A stretch of DNA of 64,000 bases, taken from assembly GCF_963082655.1 (NCBI RefSeq), contig NC_081552.1, positions 52,491,947-52,555,946 on the forward strand, given 5' to 3'. The notes beneath the pieces were generated by a model. It made no database searches, was not told the origin of the DNA, and was given only the letters and a program-made list of their open reading frames with translations. Positions 1-11,345 of the stretch are shown here, one piece after another. The first letter of the stretch is position 1. Each line of letters starts with the position of its first letter. The stretch is from Stomoxys calcitrans. Lineage: Eukaryota; Arthropoda; Insecta; Diptera; Muscidae. Position numbers and translations under genes: made by a program.

Positions 1-1140
1 CGTGAGACAAGTTTTTCTATAGAAAAATTGTCGTGAGACAAGTTTTTCTATAGAAAAATTGTCGTGAGACAAGTTTTTCTATAGAAAAATTGTCGTGAGA
101 CAAGTTTTTCTATAGAAAAATTGTCGTGAGACAAGTTTTTCTATAGAAAAATTGTCGTGAGACAAGTTTTTCTATAGAAAAATTGTCGTGAGACAAGTTT
201 TTCTATAGAAAAATTGTCGTGAGACAAGTTTTTCTATAGAAAAATTGTCGTGAGACATGTTTTTCTATAGAAAAATTGTCGTGAGACATGTTTTTCTATA
301 GAAAAATTGTCGTGAGACATGTTTTTCTATAGAAAAATTGTCGTGAGACATGTTTTTCTATAGAAAAATTGTCGTGAGACATGTTTTTCTATAGAAAAAT
401 TGTCGTGAGACATGTTTTTCTATAGAAAAATTGTCGTGAGACATGTTTTTCTATAGAAAAATTGTCGTGAGACATGTTTTTCTATAGAAAAATTGTCGTG
501 AGACATGTTTTTCTATAGAAAAATTGTCGTGAGGCATGTTTTTCTATAAATTAATTGTCGTGAGACATGATTTTTTATAGAAGAGATATGTTTTTCTATA
601 GAAAAATTTTGTCGTGAGACATATTTTTCTACAGAAAAATTGTCGAGACATAATTTTTAGAAAAAATTTTTTCGTGGGACATATTCTTCTTTGATAACAT
701 TTTGTCGTGAGACATATTTTTCTTTTGAAAAATATTGTCGTGACACAATTTTATTTTAGACAAATTTTTTAGTGAGACATTTGTTTAAAAAAAATTTTGT
801 GAGATGTATTTTCCTACAGAAAAATAATCATGAGACATGTTTTTGCCATAGAAAATTTCTCAAAACACACTTTTTTTATAGAAAAAATTTGTAAAACATA
901 TTTTTCTTCAGAAAAGTTTTGTCGTGAAACGTATTTTTCTTTAGAAAAGTTTTGTCGTAAAACGTAGTTTTCTTTAGAAAAATTTTGTCATAAAACATAT
1001 TTTCTTTCAAAAATATTGTCGTGAGAATTACGTTTGTATAGGAAATTTGTCATGTTTTTCTATAGAAAAAATTTCGTGAGATATGTTGTTCTACAAAAAA
1101 AAATCGTGAGACATGTTTTTCCATAAAAAATTTTCGTGAG
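1..1140. repeat. 31-bp palindromic AT-rich satellite array
   Basis: Seventeen units of exactly 31 bp lie head to tail (1-527). An eighteenth is slightly changed (528-558), and increasingly eroded units continue to about 1140. Each unit contains the perfect palindrome TTTTTCTATAGAAAAA. The first eight units carry GACAAG and the next nine GACATG, a single-base switch at 249. In the GACAAG units, TTGTC-GTGA-GACAA adds a second inverted repeat. The array begins at the window edge and probably extends upstream. No coding content is seen. Confidence 0.95.
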
Positions 1141-1204
1141 GCATAGCTGCTATATATCTTTCGATTTACTCTTTTATAAAACTTCTTTATTACCAGATTT
1201 TGCT

Positions 1205-1388
1205 GAAAATTTTTCCAGTGCGTTGTAGAGAGTTTGGTCCAGGTCGTACCATATTTCGATAGATTAGCTGCTATAGGTTCAAAATCGTGAATTTTTCACC
1301 GCATTTTAAAGAAATGTTGTTTATATATACCCAAGGTGGTGGGTATCCCAAGGTTAGGCCCAACCGAACTTAATGCCTGTTTACTTCT
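1205..1388 (+). mobile_element. DINE-1-like fragment E1 (class B, 3' end)
   Basis: This is the terminal part of a DINE-1-like element: a 'ggtggtgggtat' block, a degenerate TTCGGCC-type hairpin (ttaggcccaaccgaa) and an ending similar to TTTACTTCTT. It aligns by eye with the complete 3' end at 40500-40636. The 5' part and monomers are missing. Confidence 0.7.
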
Positions 1389-3420
1389 TATTTTTATTTC
1401 AATGTTTGATATTACTGTCAGCTATTTTATTTTGTTTTAAATTTTAATTGGATTTCATTTCATATGACCTCTGCCGTCAATCATGAGCATTTAGCCATCA
1501 TTAGCGAATGATTATCACCGGTTTCTGAATAAATTTTCAGTGGGCATGTCTGTTTAGCCCAAAACATGGCCGTTTAACACAAACTGACATATTCAGCTGC
1601 TCCATTTTAGACGATTTACATCAATCGTCCAACATAGAAACGTCAACGATCAGGCTTATATGAAAAGAAGTGAACAAGCCGACACCTCATCTAAAGGAGG
1701 ATTGAACACAGAAAACATCTTAACATAATCCTTCAAACAAAAAACAATGATCACATGAAATTGGAAAAAACAGATTGCAGTTTACCTAACCTGTCGTCAT
1801 CAATACTCGTATTCCCAAAACAAGAGTAGCAATAAGAAAACCAGGCAAAAAAACATTTCTGCCATCTAAAATTAAAACCAACAGAATGAGCACGGAGCCC
1901 TACTCAAGCAGCAGATGTATTTAAAAGAAGCACTAAATTTAAGCCAATGGCCAAAAGTCATCTGGCATGCGATCCTTCGTCAAATCAGCATTCACACAAA
2001 AAAACACCAACAAAGACCATCGATAAGAACAAACTAAAAATCTTCTTAGCAAAGTTTTACTGAAGTGGTCTAAGGATTCTTAAGTCATGGATTTCACAAC
2101 AAACGAATGGTCAGACATAGGAGTCTGGCTGTGAAGGCAATAAATGTGGCCATGCGTACAATTATGTAGATGCGCATGCGCAACAGCAGGTAGCTTATGG
2201 CTTGAGTAAAAGAAACAACAAAAACAGCAGAAACCCAAAAAATGATCAATGATCAGTTTCAAAAATATTGTTAAGGGTTCCAGTTGGGAAGCCAGTCAAA
2301 GAAACCAATCCACCAAATGGAGTCTGGCTGGGTTTTTATTGTTTTCCTGAAAAACAAAAACGTTTGGCCTAAGCGACAGGTGACTTTTTGGAGGATACCA
2401 GTTTTATATATTTTATATCTCCCTGTTTCATTTCATAATTTCCAATGATTTCTGCTTTTGTTCTTACGAGTGGGTCTGCTGTTATTATGAAAATTATGAA
2501 ATTATATGGTGGTTTCACCACTTAAACTAAAAGAATGAAAGGCCATCGAAATTACCTAGAAAATGTTTTTCAAAAATTCAAATGGCTTTGATTAGCCCAA
2601 AAACCATTATGGGGTTGTTTTGAATCATAATAAGCATACATTTTCTTTAATCAATAACCAAACAATCTTAGAAAAAACCTACTCCCCTTTCGTAACATAA
2701 AAGAAAAAAATCAATACTTCTCTTAGTTGGGCTTCAATACCTTCCCTTTTGAGCATCCCTCTCCAAAGACATCTTCAAAACATAGATCTTTTGCCCAATA
2801 TCACTTTTCATACCAAGGAGATTTTAATCTCAAAAATACTTTTGGAGTTTCTTGGTCATTTTTGAAAACCATTTTCTAATCTCTTGTTAGCAAGACATAG
2901 CTCCTTGAAACTCTTCGCTTAGATGTTTGTTATGCCATATGTTATCTGATGATTTTAATCTTCCGATTTGCCTTTTGCCTTCTATGGCCTCTTGAAGCCT
3001 TGTTAACAGCAAATGTAGTTAAAAATCTAACATTTGTTTTTACAGCAGAAAAACAAGGCAGACCTGGTCTTTATCCCTATTAGCGACCACTTCTATGGGT
3101 TTTCTGAGAAATCCAACGTCATCTTGAATTCATAGAGAATCCATTTAAACCAAAATTTCGAAACTAGCATTGATGGAGATCTTAACAAAAAAAAAATTGA
3201 TAAAATTCCTGTAGATATTAATTTCATCAAATTTTTTAAAAGAAATTAACAATTTTTACTAGATTCCTGCTGATTAACATGTTGAAAACATTTTTTGGGA
3301 AATATTAAATTTTTATTTTTTTTAATATAATTTAAACAAAATTTTGGAAAAAATTTTTAAAAAACTTTTAAAAAATGTTGAATATTCTCACACTCACAAT
3401 ATTTAATTTTTATTTTATAC
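1389..3420. other. AT-rich intergenic DNA without recognisable gene
   Basis: No open frame longer than about 60 codons, no RNA-gene signature and no family repeat is recognised. The stretch becomes very A/T-rich toward 3180-3420, with runs resembling the AT-rich decayed arrays elsewhere in the window. It may be unique intergenic or intronic sequence. Confidence 0.5.
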
Positions 3421-4140
3421 TATCTAGCCCGCTGTGCTTTGCTACACCCATAAGTGTTTGCGGTCCCCTTTGGTTGGTCCAAATATGAAAATTATTTATA
3501 TTCGTATTTAATTCTCAAATAACTTTCAATAGAATCCCATATTGTCACGTTTGGTATACATGTCCAATTAACCAAGATTGTTTATATAATTTTCGTATTC
3601 TACTCTCGAATACCTTTTGTTTGAGTCCCATCTTCTCCCGTTCGGTGTACATGTCCATTTGCCAGGGGCGGCCCCCTGTCATTTGACCCCTAATATTTAT
3701 ATATGCTTCGCATTCTACTGCCAATTACCTTTCATTTAATACCCATATTGCCCCAATCGGGAAACATGTCAGCTTAAACGTTTTTTGAGGGTGGAGCGAG
3801 TCCCCGACTATTGGTTTCAAATTGCTATATGAAGTTCGTACTCTACATTTAAATATCTTTCATTTGATACCCATATTGTCCCCATCCGTAAACGAGTCCG
3901 TTTGGGTGGGTTTTTGGGTAGGTCGTCCCCTTGATTAAATCGATGCACCTATCTCCGAGATCTGGGATTTTTGAAAATTGTGATTAGGGGGAGGGTCCGC
4001 CCCCCTCGCGGATATCACAAAATGAAGTATCCTATTTTCACGGGGGGGCTAATCTCTGCCATCTGAAAATTTCAAGAAAATCGGTTAAGCCGTGTTTGAG
4101 TCTATTCGGAACAAACAAACAAAGCGCATCACTTTAATTT
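3421..4140 (+). repeat. Dispersed repeat family F, copy F1
   Basis: Starts with a variant of the family head (tagcccgctgtgctttgc). It contains repeated blocks of the type 'cgtattctac...aataccttt.atttgatacccatattg', a 'ctccgagatctgggattttt' segment, and ends with AACAAACAAACAAAG followed by TTTTATATA. No coding capacity is visible. The family is not one I can name; the internal blocks are imperfect tandem repeats. Confidence 0.65.
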
Positions 4141-4985
4141 TATATAACCGGGCCGACTCGCCTGCGCCTTCTTTAACAATATAAGGAAAAAAATGTTCCT
4201 TTGAATACATTTTTCAGCTTTTTAAGATCTTTTTGTGAAATATCATGCGGCAAAGTTCAAATATTTATTTGTCTTGAACAGCATTTGACCTCGGGCGGAG
4301 GATTTTTTGTTCTTTAATTTTAGATGTTAGATGGGCAATTTTCCTTTTAACCGTTTGAGGAATTTTTCCTCTCTGAGATTGGGCCCCATATTTCCATGGT
4401 AGGTGAATATTTTCTTGTTTGGGGTTGTTTAAGAAGATGGAGTGGCCTTAGAAACTTGGTCCCGAAAGGATATATTATATTCGTGCTACAGTCCCAACAA
4501 CCTATTATTTTAATCCCATATTCCCATGCTCGGTAAATATGTGCTTATTGGGGATCTTTTGGGGGAATGACGACGATCCAAATTTCCGTGCTCTACTCCG
4601 AAATACCTTTCATTTAAGCCCTATATTACCATGGTCGGAAATATGACCCGTTTGGGGTTGTGTTAGTTTTTGGTAATGTTTTGGGGGTGGACACCCATAG
4701 ACATGGTCCCGAATGTGGGTATACATTTCGTGCTCTACTCCTTAATACCTTACATTTACGCCTTATATCGCAGTAACTTTCATTTGAGTCCCATGTTGCC
4801 ATGGTCAGGCTAATTCCTGTTTGGGGGTATTTTAGGGAAGAGGGTGGACTGGAAACTTGGTCCAGAAAGAGAGTATCAATTTCGTGCTCTACTCCTTAAT
4901 ACTTTTCAGTTGAGCCCCAAATTGCCATGGTCAATCAATATGCCCGAATTGGGGGGTTGATTTGGGGCGGTGCACATAACCCCCC
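4141..4985 (+). repeat. Family F, copy F2
   Basis: Begins with the family head 'ccgggccgactcgcctgc' plus GCGCCTTCTTTAAC, directly after the AT-rich tail of F1, so the two copies abut head to tail. At least four imperfect repeats of the block 'gtgctctactcc.aatacctttcatttgagcccc.tattgccatggtcgg' follow. Its early part resembles that of F7 (34246 on). No ORF of note. Confidence 0.65.
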
Positions 4986-5424
4986 TCCCCGCACCGTTGG
5001 TAACACCTCGAAATATTCGTCTCAGACCCCATATATATTCTTGATTGTCTCGACGTTCTGAATCGATCTAACCATGTCCGTCCGACCATCTGTCGAAATC
5101 ATGATAGTGGTCGAACGCGTGAAGCTAACCGCTTTGCACATACACTAAATATTGATGTAGGTCATTGGAAATTGCAAATTGGCCATATCGGTTCAGATTT
5201 AGGTATAGTTCCCATGTAAACCGATTTCCCGATTTGAATTCTTGAGTTCCTGGAAGCCGCAATTTTTGTCCTATTTGTCTAAAATTTTGCATGCGGTTTT
5301 CGGATACGACTTCCAACAACTGTGCCAAGTACGGTTTTCATGTGTGTTCCGTTACAACCTATGTTCCTATGTGAACCGGTCTCTCGATCATCCTTGCTCG
5401 GTTCCCAGTAGCTTTAATTTTTGC
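4986..5424 (+). mobile_element. DINE-1-like fragment E2 (class A)
   Basis: Carries the 5' region after the lost TATACCC start (gtaacacctcgaaatattcg, ttcttgat, catgtccgtccg, gtcgaaa). One to two diverged monomers with 'ccgatttcccgatttgaatt' follow. The 3' hairpin end is missing, and it grades into family F sequence. Confidence 0.65.
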
Positions 5425-5711
5425 TTGTTTGGGATGGGGCGGCCCCCTGGACACAGCACCCAGTTACAGCACAGTTACTATTAGAGAGCGAACAAAATTT
5501 CGCTTGAATCGTGCAACCCGTCTCCAATTTCTGTTAAGTTTGAATACTGTGGTAAAGGGGAGGGTCAGCAACCCTACAGATATCAAAAAATTAAGTACCT
5601 TATTTTCACCACCGGACCATTCTGCAGCATATGTGAACATTTTAAATCTGTTCAGAAGTTGGTGAGTCTATACGGAACATATAAACAAGCAAACTAACAG
5701 AAATTCATTTT
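5425..5711 (+). repeat. Family F, copy F3 (3' part)
   Basis: Matches the final part of F1: the 'gagcgaacaaaatttcgctt' segment (also in F8), a region equivalent to 'tatcacaaaatgaagtatcc', then 'ggaacatataaacaagcaaac' at the end. It lies directly against the start of DINE element E3. Confidence 0.6.
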
Positions 5712-6309
5712 TACACCCTCTACCATAGGAGAGGGTATACTTATTAAGTCATTCCGTTTGTAACACCTTGCCATATTGATCCGAGACCTCATAAATAATA
5801 TATATTTTGGATCGTCATGACATTTAAAGTCGATCTAGCCATGTCCATCTGTCCGTCCTACTATCTGTCTGTCGAAGCACGTTTGTTTTCGAAGGAGTAA
5901 AGCTAGGCGCTTAAAATTTTGTACAGATACTTCTTAGTAGTGTAGGTCGGTTGGAATTGTAAATGCGCCTCTGACGTCGCAATTCCTATCCGATTTTACT
6001 TCAATTTTGTATGAGGTGTTTTGTTATGACTTTCAACAACTGTGCTTAGTATGGTGCAAATCGGTTCATAGTCTGATGTAGCTTCTAGAGCTTCTGGAGG
6101 GCGAAATTCTTATCCAACTTAAGACTCCATGAGCTGCTAGAGGGCGGTATTAACATGATACAGCTGCCATATAAACTGATCTTTAGATTTAATTTTTGAG
6201 CCTCCAGAAAGCGCAATTACAAACCGATTTGATTGAAATTTTGCATTTGGTCTTTCGGTATGACCTTGACCTGGTAAAAATCGGTCTATAACCTGATAAA
6301 GCTACCACT
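5712..6309 (+). mobile_element. DINE-1-like element E3 (class A, 3'-incomplete)
   Basis: Has a 5' inverted-repeat head (taccataggagagggtatac), the TATATATTTTGGATCGTC core and CATGTCCATCTGTCCGTCC run, then about two to three class A monomers (ttcaacaactgtgc..agtatgg, atataaactgatc). It breaks off at a short inverted-repeat insertion and then meets E4 tail to tail. Confidence 0.75.
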
Positions 6310-6396
6310 AGTAAGCGAGATCGCGTACAAAACGTGGTTATGGGCTATATGCGAAATATGGTCCACAACTACTTATTGTATGCGAATTCGCTTACT
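6310..6396. repeat. Short inverted-repeat sequence, 87 bp
   Basis: Two 20-bp ends (6310-6329 and 6377-6396) are reverse complements at 17 of 20 positions, sharing AGTAAGCGA/TCGCTTACT. About 47 bp lie between them. It sits between the broken end of E3 and the start of E4. It could be a miniature inverted-repeat remnant or a chance palindrome; no target duplication is obvious. Confidence 0.45.
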
Positions 6397-6417
6397 ATCC
6401 AAACAATGGTATATATG

Positions 6418-7764
6418 AACAAGTAAAAAGGCGTTAAGTTCGGCCGGCCCGAACTTTGGATACCCACCACCTCGGGAATATACGTAAACCACCTTTCATC
6501 AAAATCCGGTGAAAATTGTATACATTTTGTCCCATAGCAGTTGTATCAAAATATGTTCCGATTTGGACCAAATACTTATAAGTACAAGTCATTGTTCAAT
6601 TGTGTATAACAAAATATTGGTCTTTTGAGCTACATACGACACGGATTTCGAAAAGCCTAACATAAGTCACTGTGTCAAATTTCATTGAAATCGGATTAAA
6701 AATGAGCCTTTCATATGGCAGCTATATCAAAATCTGAACCGATTTGCCCCAAGTTTCAGAAAAACGTCGATGGGCCTAACTCAACTCACTGTCCCAAATT
6801 TCGGCGAAATAGGACAATAATTGCGCCTTTTATGGACCCAAAACCTTATATTGAGAGATCGGTCTATATGACAGATATATTCAAATCTGGACTGATCTGG
6901 GCCATATTGTAGAAGGAAGTCGAAGGGCTTAACCTAACTCACTGTCCTGAATTTCTGCGACATCGGACAATAAATACACCTTTTATGGGCCCAAAACCTT
7001 AAATAGAGAGATCGGTCTATATGACAGCTATATCCAAATCTTAACCGATCTGTGCCATATTGCAGAATAATGTCGAGGGGCTTAACTTAACTCACTGTTC
7101 CAAATTTCGGCGACATCGGACAATAAATGAGCATTTTATGGGCCCAAAACCTGAAATCGAGAGATCGGTCTATATGGCAGCTATATTCAAAATTGGTCCG
7201 ATCTGCACCAAATTGATATCAAAGGGCCTAACACAATTTTCTGTCCCAAATTTCAGCAAAATCGGATAATAAATGTGGCTTTTATGGGCCTAAGACCATA
7301 AATCGGAGGATCGGTCTATATGGCAGCTATATCCAAATCGGGACCGATCTGAGCCAAATTGACGAAGGATGTCGAGGGGCTTAACACAACTCACTGTCCC
7401 AAATTCCAGCAAAATCGGACAATAAATGTGGCTTTTAGGGGCCTAAGACCCTAAATCGGCGGATCGGTCTATATGGGGGCTATATCAAGATATAGTCCGA
7501 TATTGCCCATCTTCGAACTTAACCTGCATATGGGCAAAAAAAGAACCTGTGCAAAATTTTCAGCTCAATATCTCTATTTTTGAAGACTGTAACGTGATTT
7601 CAACAGACAGACGGACAGACGGACGGACATGTCTAGATCGTCATAGATTTTTACGCTGATCAAGAATATATATACTTTATAGGGTCGAAAATGGATATTT
7701 CGATATGTTGCAAACGGAATGACAAAATGAATATACCCCCATCCTTGGGTGGTGGGAATAAAAA
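6418..7764 (-). mobile_element. DINE-1-like element E4 (class B, complete)
   Basis: Both ends are present on the minus strand. The plus-strand text begins with AACAAGTAAAAAGGCG and the hairpin TTCGGCCGGCCCGAA, and ends with 'cccccatccttgggtggtggg'. About seven class B monomers (gaccgatct, cataaatcg.gg, tgtcccaaatttc) lie between, plus CGGACAGACGGACGG. It keeps the uninterrupted version of the region where MITEs entered E28 and E30, so it serves as an empty-site reference. Confidence 0.88.
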
Positions 7765-7886
7765 TCGCTTTTAGTCCAAATTGCGATAAAAGCCACTGAT
7801 TCAGTACAAAGAACAATGTGGACTATAAGCGAAAAATACTGTGTTTCCCCAATACAATTTGATTCCGTACTCCCAAATACCTTTTA

Positions 7887-8965
7887 CGTGGGTTGCCTTT
7901 TATATTTCGGGTTTGGACAACCCTTGTGTTGCAATCTGCCAACTGACGGCTCTATCTTAAAGCTTGGCATTTTTGAGGCTATACGTACTCAGAACGTTTT
8001 GGCATTCGAGCGCTATGTGTGTTCTTTACAATTACTCAAAAGATTCAAAGCCGAAAAATGGAATTTAATTGTGAACATTTTCGTGCGATTATTTTTCACA
8101 ACTTTCGACGTGGATTAACTCAATTGATGCTGTGCGCCAACTGATATTGTAAGATCGCCATGTGACCTAACGTGAGATTGAGACAACCTTTGGCATTAGT
8201 GGGACCGGCATATATTCAAAATTTCATAAACATTTGACCGTCAAAAAAATTTGTTCGCATTGGATACCACACAATTTGTCAATCGCTCAAAAAAAGGCTC
8301 CTGTCGATTGGTCGAAAGCAATGCTCCAAAATACGATCGCGGTGCTTCGAAACACGTCTATGGCATCGTGACAGGTGATGAATCGTTGATTTACGCGTAC
8401 GAGCCCGAAACTTAACAGCAGTTGACTGTATGGCTGCATCAAGATGAAAAAAATCCCACAAAAGTTGTTCTCGCACGATCGCCTTTTTTCGGAAAAAATG
8501 AAAATGTCGAAATCGTACCACTAGACCAACGCAGAACTGTCAATTCTGAGTGGAACACAACCATTTGATTGCCAGTTGTCTTCCAACAAATCAGGAGGAC
8601 CAACTGCCGAAGACGGATCACTCTTCACCAAGACAATTCGAGCCCTCTCACAACGGCACAAACAACTGCATTTTTGAGCATTCAAAACAACGATTTGAGG
8701 AGTCATCCTCCGTATAGTCCTGACGTGTCACCGAATGACTTCTTTTTATTCCAGTACGTAAAAAATAAAATGAGAGGTCAACGTCTTTCGACACCTGAAG
8801 AAGCGGTTGATGCGTCCAGCATGCATGTTTTGGAGATACCTCGATCAGAGTGGCAAAAGTAATTCGACAATCTTATGGAGAATATTGTGAAAAACAATAA
8901 ATCTATTTTCGATTATTAATATTTTTTTGTGGTCTCTAATCCCGAAATATAAAAGGCAACCCTCG
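7887..8965 (+). mobile_element. mariner-family DNA transposon, defective
   Basis: Terminal inverted repeats of about 25 bp (starting CGTGGGTTGCC on the left, with the reverse complement GGCAACCCTCG on the right) are followed internally by a perfect match around CTTTTATATTTCGGG. The element is flanked by TA on both sides (7885-7886, 8966-8967), as expected for IS630/Tc1/mariner insertion. At 1079 bp it is shorter than a usual ~1.3-kb autonomous mariner and contains only a broken transposase, so it is immobile on its own. Confidence 0.9.
8058..8919 (+). pseudogene. mariner transposase pseudogene
   Basis: Translation in shifting frames gives mariner transposase segments. There is an N-terminal 'EFNCEHFRAIIFHNFRRG' helix-turn-helix start, then a GDES segment holding the first catalytic Asp, then HQDNSS with the second, and finally PPYSPDVSPNDFFLF with the third Asp of the D,D34D type. 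A C-terminal 'RGQRLSTPEEAVDA' follows. Stops interrupt it several times (for example after YEPET and after SEWQK), and the reading frame changes at least twice. It encodes about 287 codons against about 345 in full-length relatives, so an internal part is deleted between the HTH region and the first Asp. I infer a long-dead copy; which mariner subfamily is not settled. Confidence 0.88.
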
Positions 8966-9138
8966 TATTTGTTCCCCACATAACCATGATTGGGAAACAT
9001 TAAAATTTGGGGAGGGGTTTTGGAGTGTGCGTTTGCCCCCTATCATATGAATTTCACTTCTAATATTATATTCGTATTCTACTCCCGACTACCTTTCTTT
9101 TAAGTCCCATTTTGTGCCGGTGGGTCCAATTATATTTT

Positions 9139-10473
9139 TATACCCACCACCATAGGATGGGGGGTATACTAATTTTGTCATTCCGTTTGTAACTACTCGA
9201 AATAGTCGTCTGAGACCCCATAAAGTATATATATTCTTGATCGTCGCGATATTTTATGTCGATCCGTTTTATGTCCGTCCGTCTGTCCGTCCGCCCGTCC
9301 GTCTGTCTGTCGAAAGCACGCTAATTTCCGAAGGAGTAAATCTAGCCGCTTGAAATTTTACACAAATACTTCCTTTTAGTGTAGGTCTGTTGGTATTGTA
9401 AGCGGGCCATATCGGTTCATGTTTTGATATAGCTGCCATATAAACCGATCTTGGGTCTTGACTTCTTGAGCCTCTAGAGTGCGCAATTCTTATCCGATTG
9501 GAATGAAATTTTGCACGACGTGTTTTGTTTTGATATCCAATAACTGTGCCGAGTATGGTTCAAATCGGTCCATAACCTGATATAGCTGCCATATAAACCG
9601 ATCTTGGGTCTTGACTTCTTGAGCCTCTAGAGTGCACAATTCTCATCCGATTGGAACGAAATTTGCACGACATGTTTTGTCATGATATCCAACAACTCTG
9701 CCGAGTATGGTTCAAATCGGTCCATAGCCTGATATAGCTGCTATATAAACCGATCTTGGGTCTTGACTTCTTGAGCCTCTAGAGGGCGCAATTCTTATCC
9801 GATTTGAATGAATTTTTGCACGAAGTATTTCATTATGATATCCATCAACTGTGCGAAGTATGGTTCAAATCGGTTAATAACCTGATATAGCTGTCACATA
9901 AACAGATCTGGGGACTTGACTTCTTGAGCTTCTAGAGGGCGCAATTCCTATCCGATTTGCCTGAAATTTTGCACGAATTATTTTATTTTTACTTTCAACA
10001 ACTGTGTCAAATAAGATTCAAATCGTTTCATAACCTGATATAGCTGCCATATAAACCGATCTGGGATCTTGACTTCTTGAGCCTCTAGAGGTCGCAATTA
10101 TTATCCGATTTGCCTGAATTTTTGTACGACGGATCCTCTCTTGACCATCAACATACCTGTTTATTATGGTCTGAATCGGTCTATAGCCCGATACAGCTCC
10201 CATATAAATCGATCTCTCTATTTTACTTCTTGAGCCCCCAAAGGGCGCAATTCTTATTCGAATTGGCTGACAATTTACACAGGTCTCCAACATATAATTT
10301 AATTGTGGTCCAAACCGGACCATATCTTGATATCGCTCTAATAGCAGAGCAAATCTTTTTATATCCTTTTTTTGCCTAAGAAGAGATGCCAGGAAAAGAA
10401 CTCGACAAATGCGATCTATAGTGGAGGGTATATAAAAGTCGGCCCGGCCGAACTTAGCACGCTTTTACTTGTT
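9139..10473 (+). mobile_element. DINE-1-like element E5 (class A, complete)
   Basis: Head TATACCCACCACCATAGGAT, core TATATATATTCTTGATCGTCG, then a CCGTCCG/TCTGTC run. Five to six monomers with 'cttgacttcttgagcctcta' follow, and the end is 'ggagggtatataaaagtcgg', the CGGCCCGGCCGA hairpin and GCACGCTTTTACTTGTT. No coding capacity. A partial second copy of its 3' end follows immediately. Confidence 0.92.
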
Positions 10474-10546
10474 TTGCCTAAGAAGAGATGCCGGGAAAAG
10501 AACTCGACAAATGCGATCAATGGTGGAGGGTATATAAGATTCGGCC
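10474..10546 (+). mobile_element. Duplicated DINE 3' end next to E5
   Basis: Directly after E5 the sequence repeats 'ttgcctaagaagagatgcc' through 'ggagggtatataagattcgg', that is, most of the last 100 bp of the element. It then stops within the hairpin (ggccgcgtgaac) and switches to minus-strand monomer sequence of E6. Confidence 0.85.
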
Positions 10547-11142
10547 GCGTGAACATTTTCAGCCAAATCGGATGTAAAATTGAGTTATAAAATCAGGTTA
10601 CTAGGTACAATTGTTGGAAGTCATAATAGAACACCGCGTGCAAAATTTCAGCCAAATCGAACAAAAATTGCTTCCAGGGGCTCAAGAAATCAAGTCGGTA
10701 CATAGGGGTATATGGGAGCTATACCAGGTTATAGACCGATTCGGACTGCATTTCGCACAGTTTTTAAAAGCCACAACAGAACACTGCATGCAACTTTTCA
10801 GCCAAATCGGATAAAAATTGCGGCTTTGAGGAGCTCAAGAAGTCAAATCGGGAGATCGGTTTAAATGGGATCTATATCCAAATCTGAACCGATATGACCC
10901 ATTTGCAATCATCAATGACCTGCATCAATATTAAGTAGCAGTGCAAAATTTCAAGCGGCTAGCTTTACGCGTTCGACCGCTATCGTGATTGCACAGACGA
11001 ACGGACGGACATGTCTAGTTCGACTCAGAATGTCGAGCCGATCACGAATATATTTACATAATGGGGTCCTAGATCAATATTTTGAGGTTTTACAAACGGA
11101 ATGACTAGATTAGTATACTCCTATCCTATGGTGGTGGGTATA
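10547..11142 (-). mobile_element. DINE-1-like fragment E6 (class A, 5' part)
   Basis: Minus-strand monomers (ttcagccaaatcgg, tatgggagctatacc) lead to GACGAACGGACGGACATGTC, the core and the complete 5' head (cctatcctatggtggtgggt ata). The 3' tail is replaced by the duplicated plus-strand tail. On the minus strand E7 lies just upstream in head-to-tail order. Confidence 0.82.
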
Positions 11143-11144
11143 AA

Positions 11145-11345
11145 AACAAGTAAAAGTGTGCTAAGTTCCGCCGGTCCGAATCTTGTGAACCCACCACCAT
11201 GGATCCTGCTAAAAATTTATACAAACAAAATTTAGGTCAAGGGCATAATTTGATTCTACAGAAAAAAACTTCCAGCAAAAATTTAAGCTTTCAGGGACCG
11301 AACAAGGATAATTAGGAGACCCGCTTGTATGGGAGCTAGTACCCG
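11145..11345 (-). mobile_element. DINE-1-like 3'-end fragment E7
   Basis: The plus-strand text begins AACAAGTAAAAGTGTGCTAA, with a mutated hairpin (ttccgccggtccgaa) and 'cccaccaccatggatcctgc'. It continues 'aaaatttatacaaacaaaatt', a subfamily tail also seen in E10 and E16. It is cut by family F at about 11346. Read on the minus strand, its end joins the start of E6 with only a few T residues between. Confidence 0.8.

Larger units (their letters stand above)
7840..9138 (+). repeat. Family F, copy F4, split by a mariner
   Basis: The F block 'actcccaaatacctttta' stops at 7886 and resumes at 8966 with 'tatttgttccccacataacc'. Removing the mariner and one TA restores a normal F block (compare 'aataccttt.atttgagcccc' in other copies). 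The rest runs through 'attctactcccgactacc' up to E5. Confidence 0.7.

Noticed and set aside
9160..9260. TATA-type promoter in 'aaagtatatatattcttgatc'
   Set aside because: The string is the conserved DINE core present in every copy with no downstream gene.
10369..10590. Small frame with KKRCQEKNSTNAI repeated twice
   Set aside because: The repetition is the duplicated DINE 3' end, not a duplicated protein domain.
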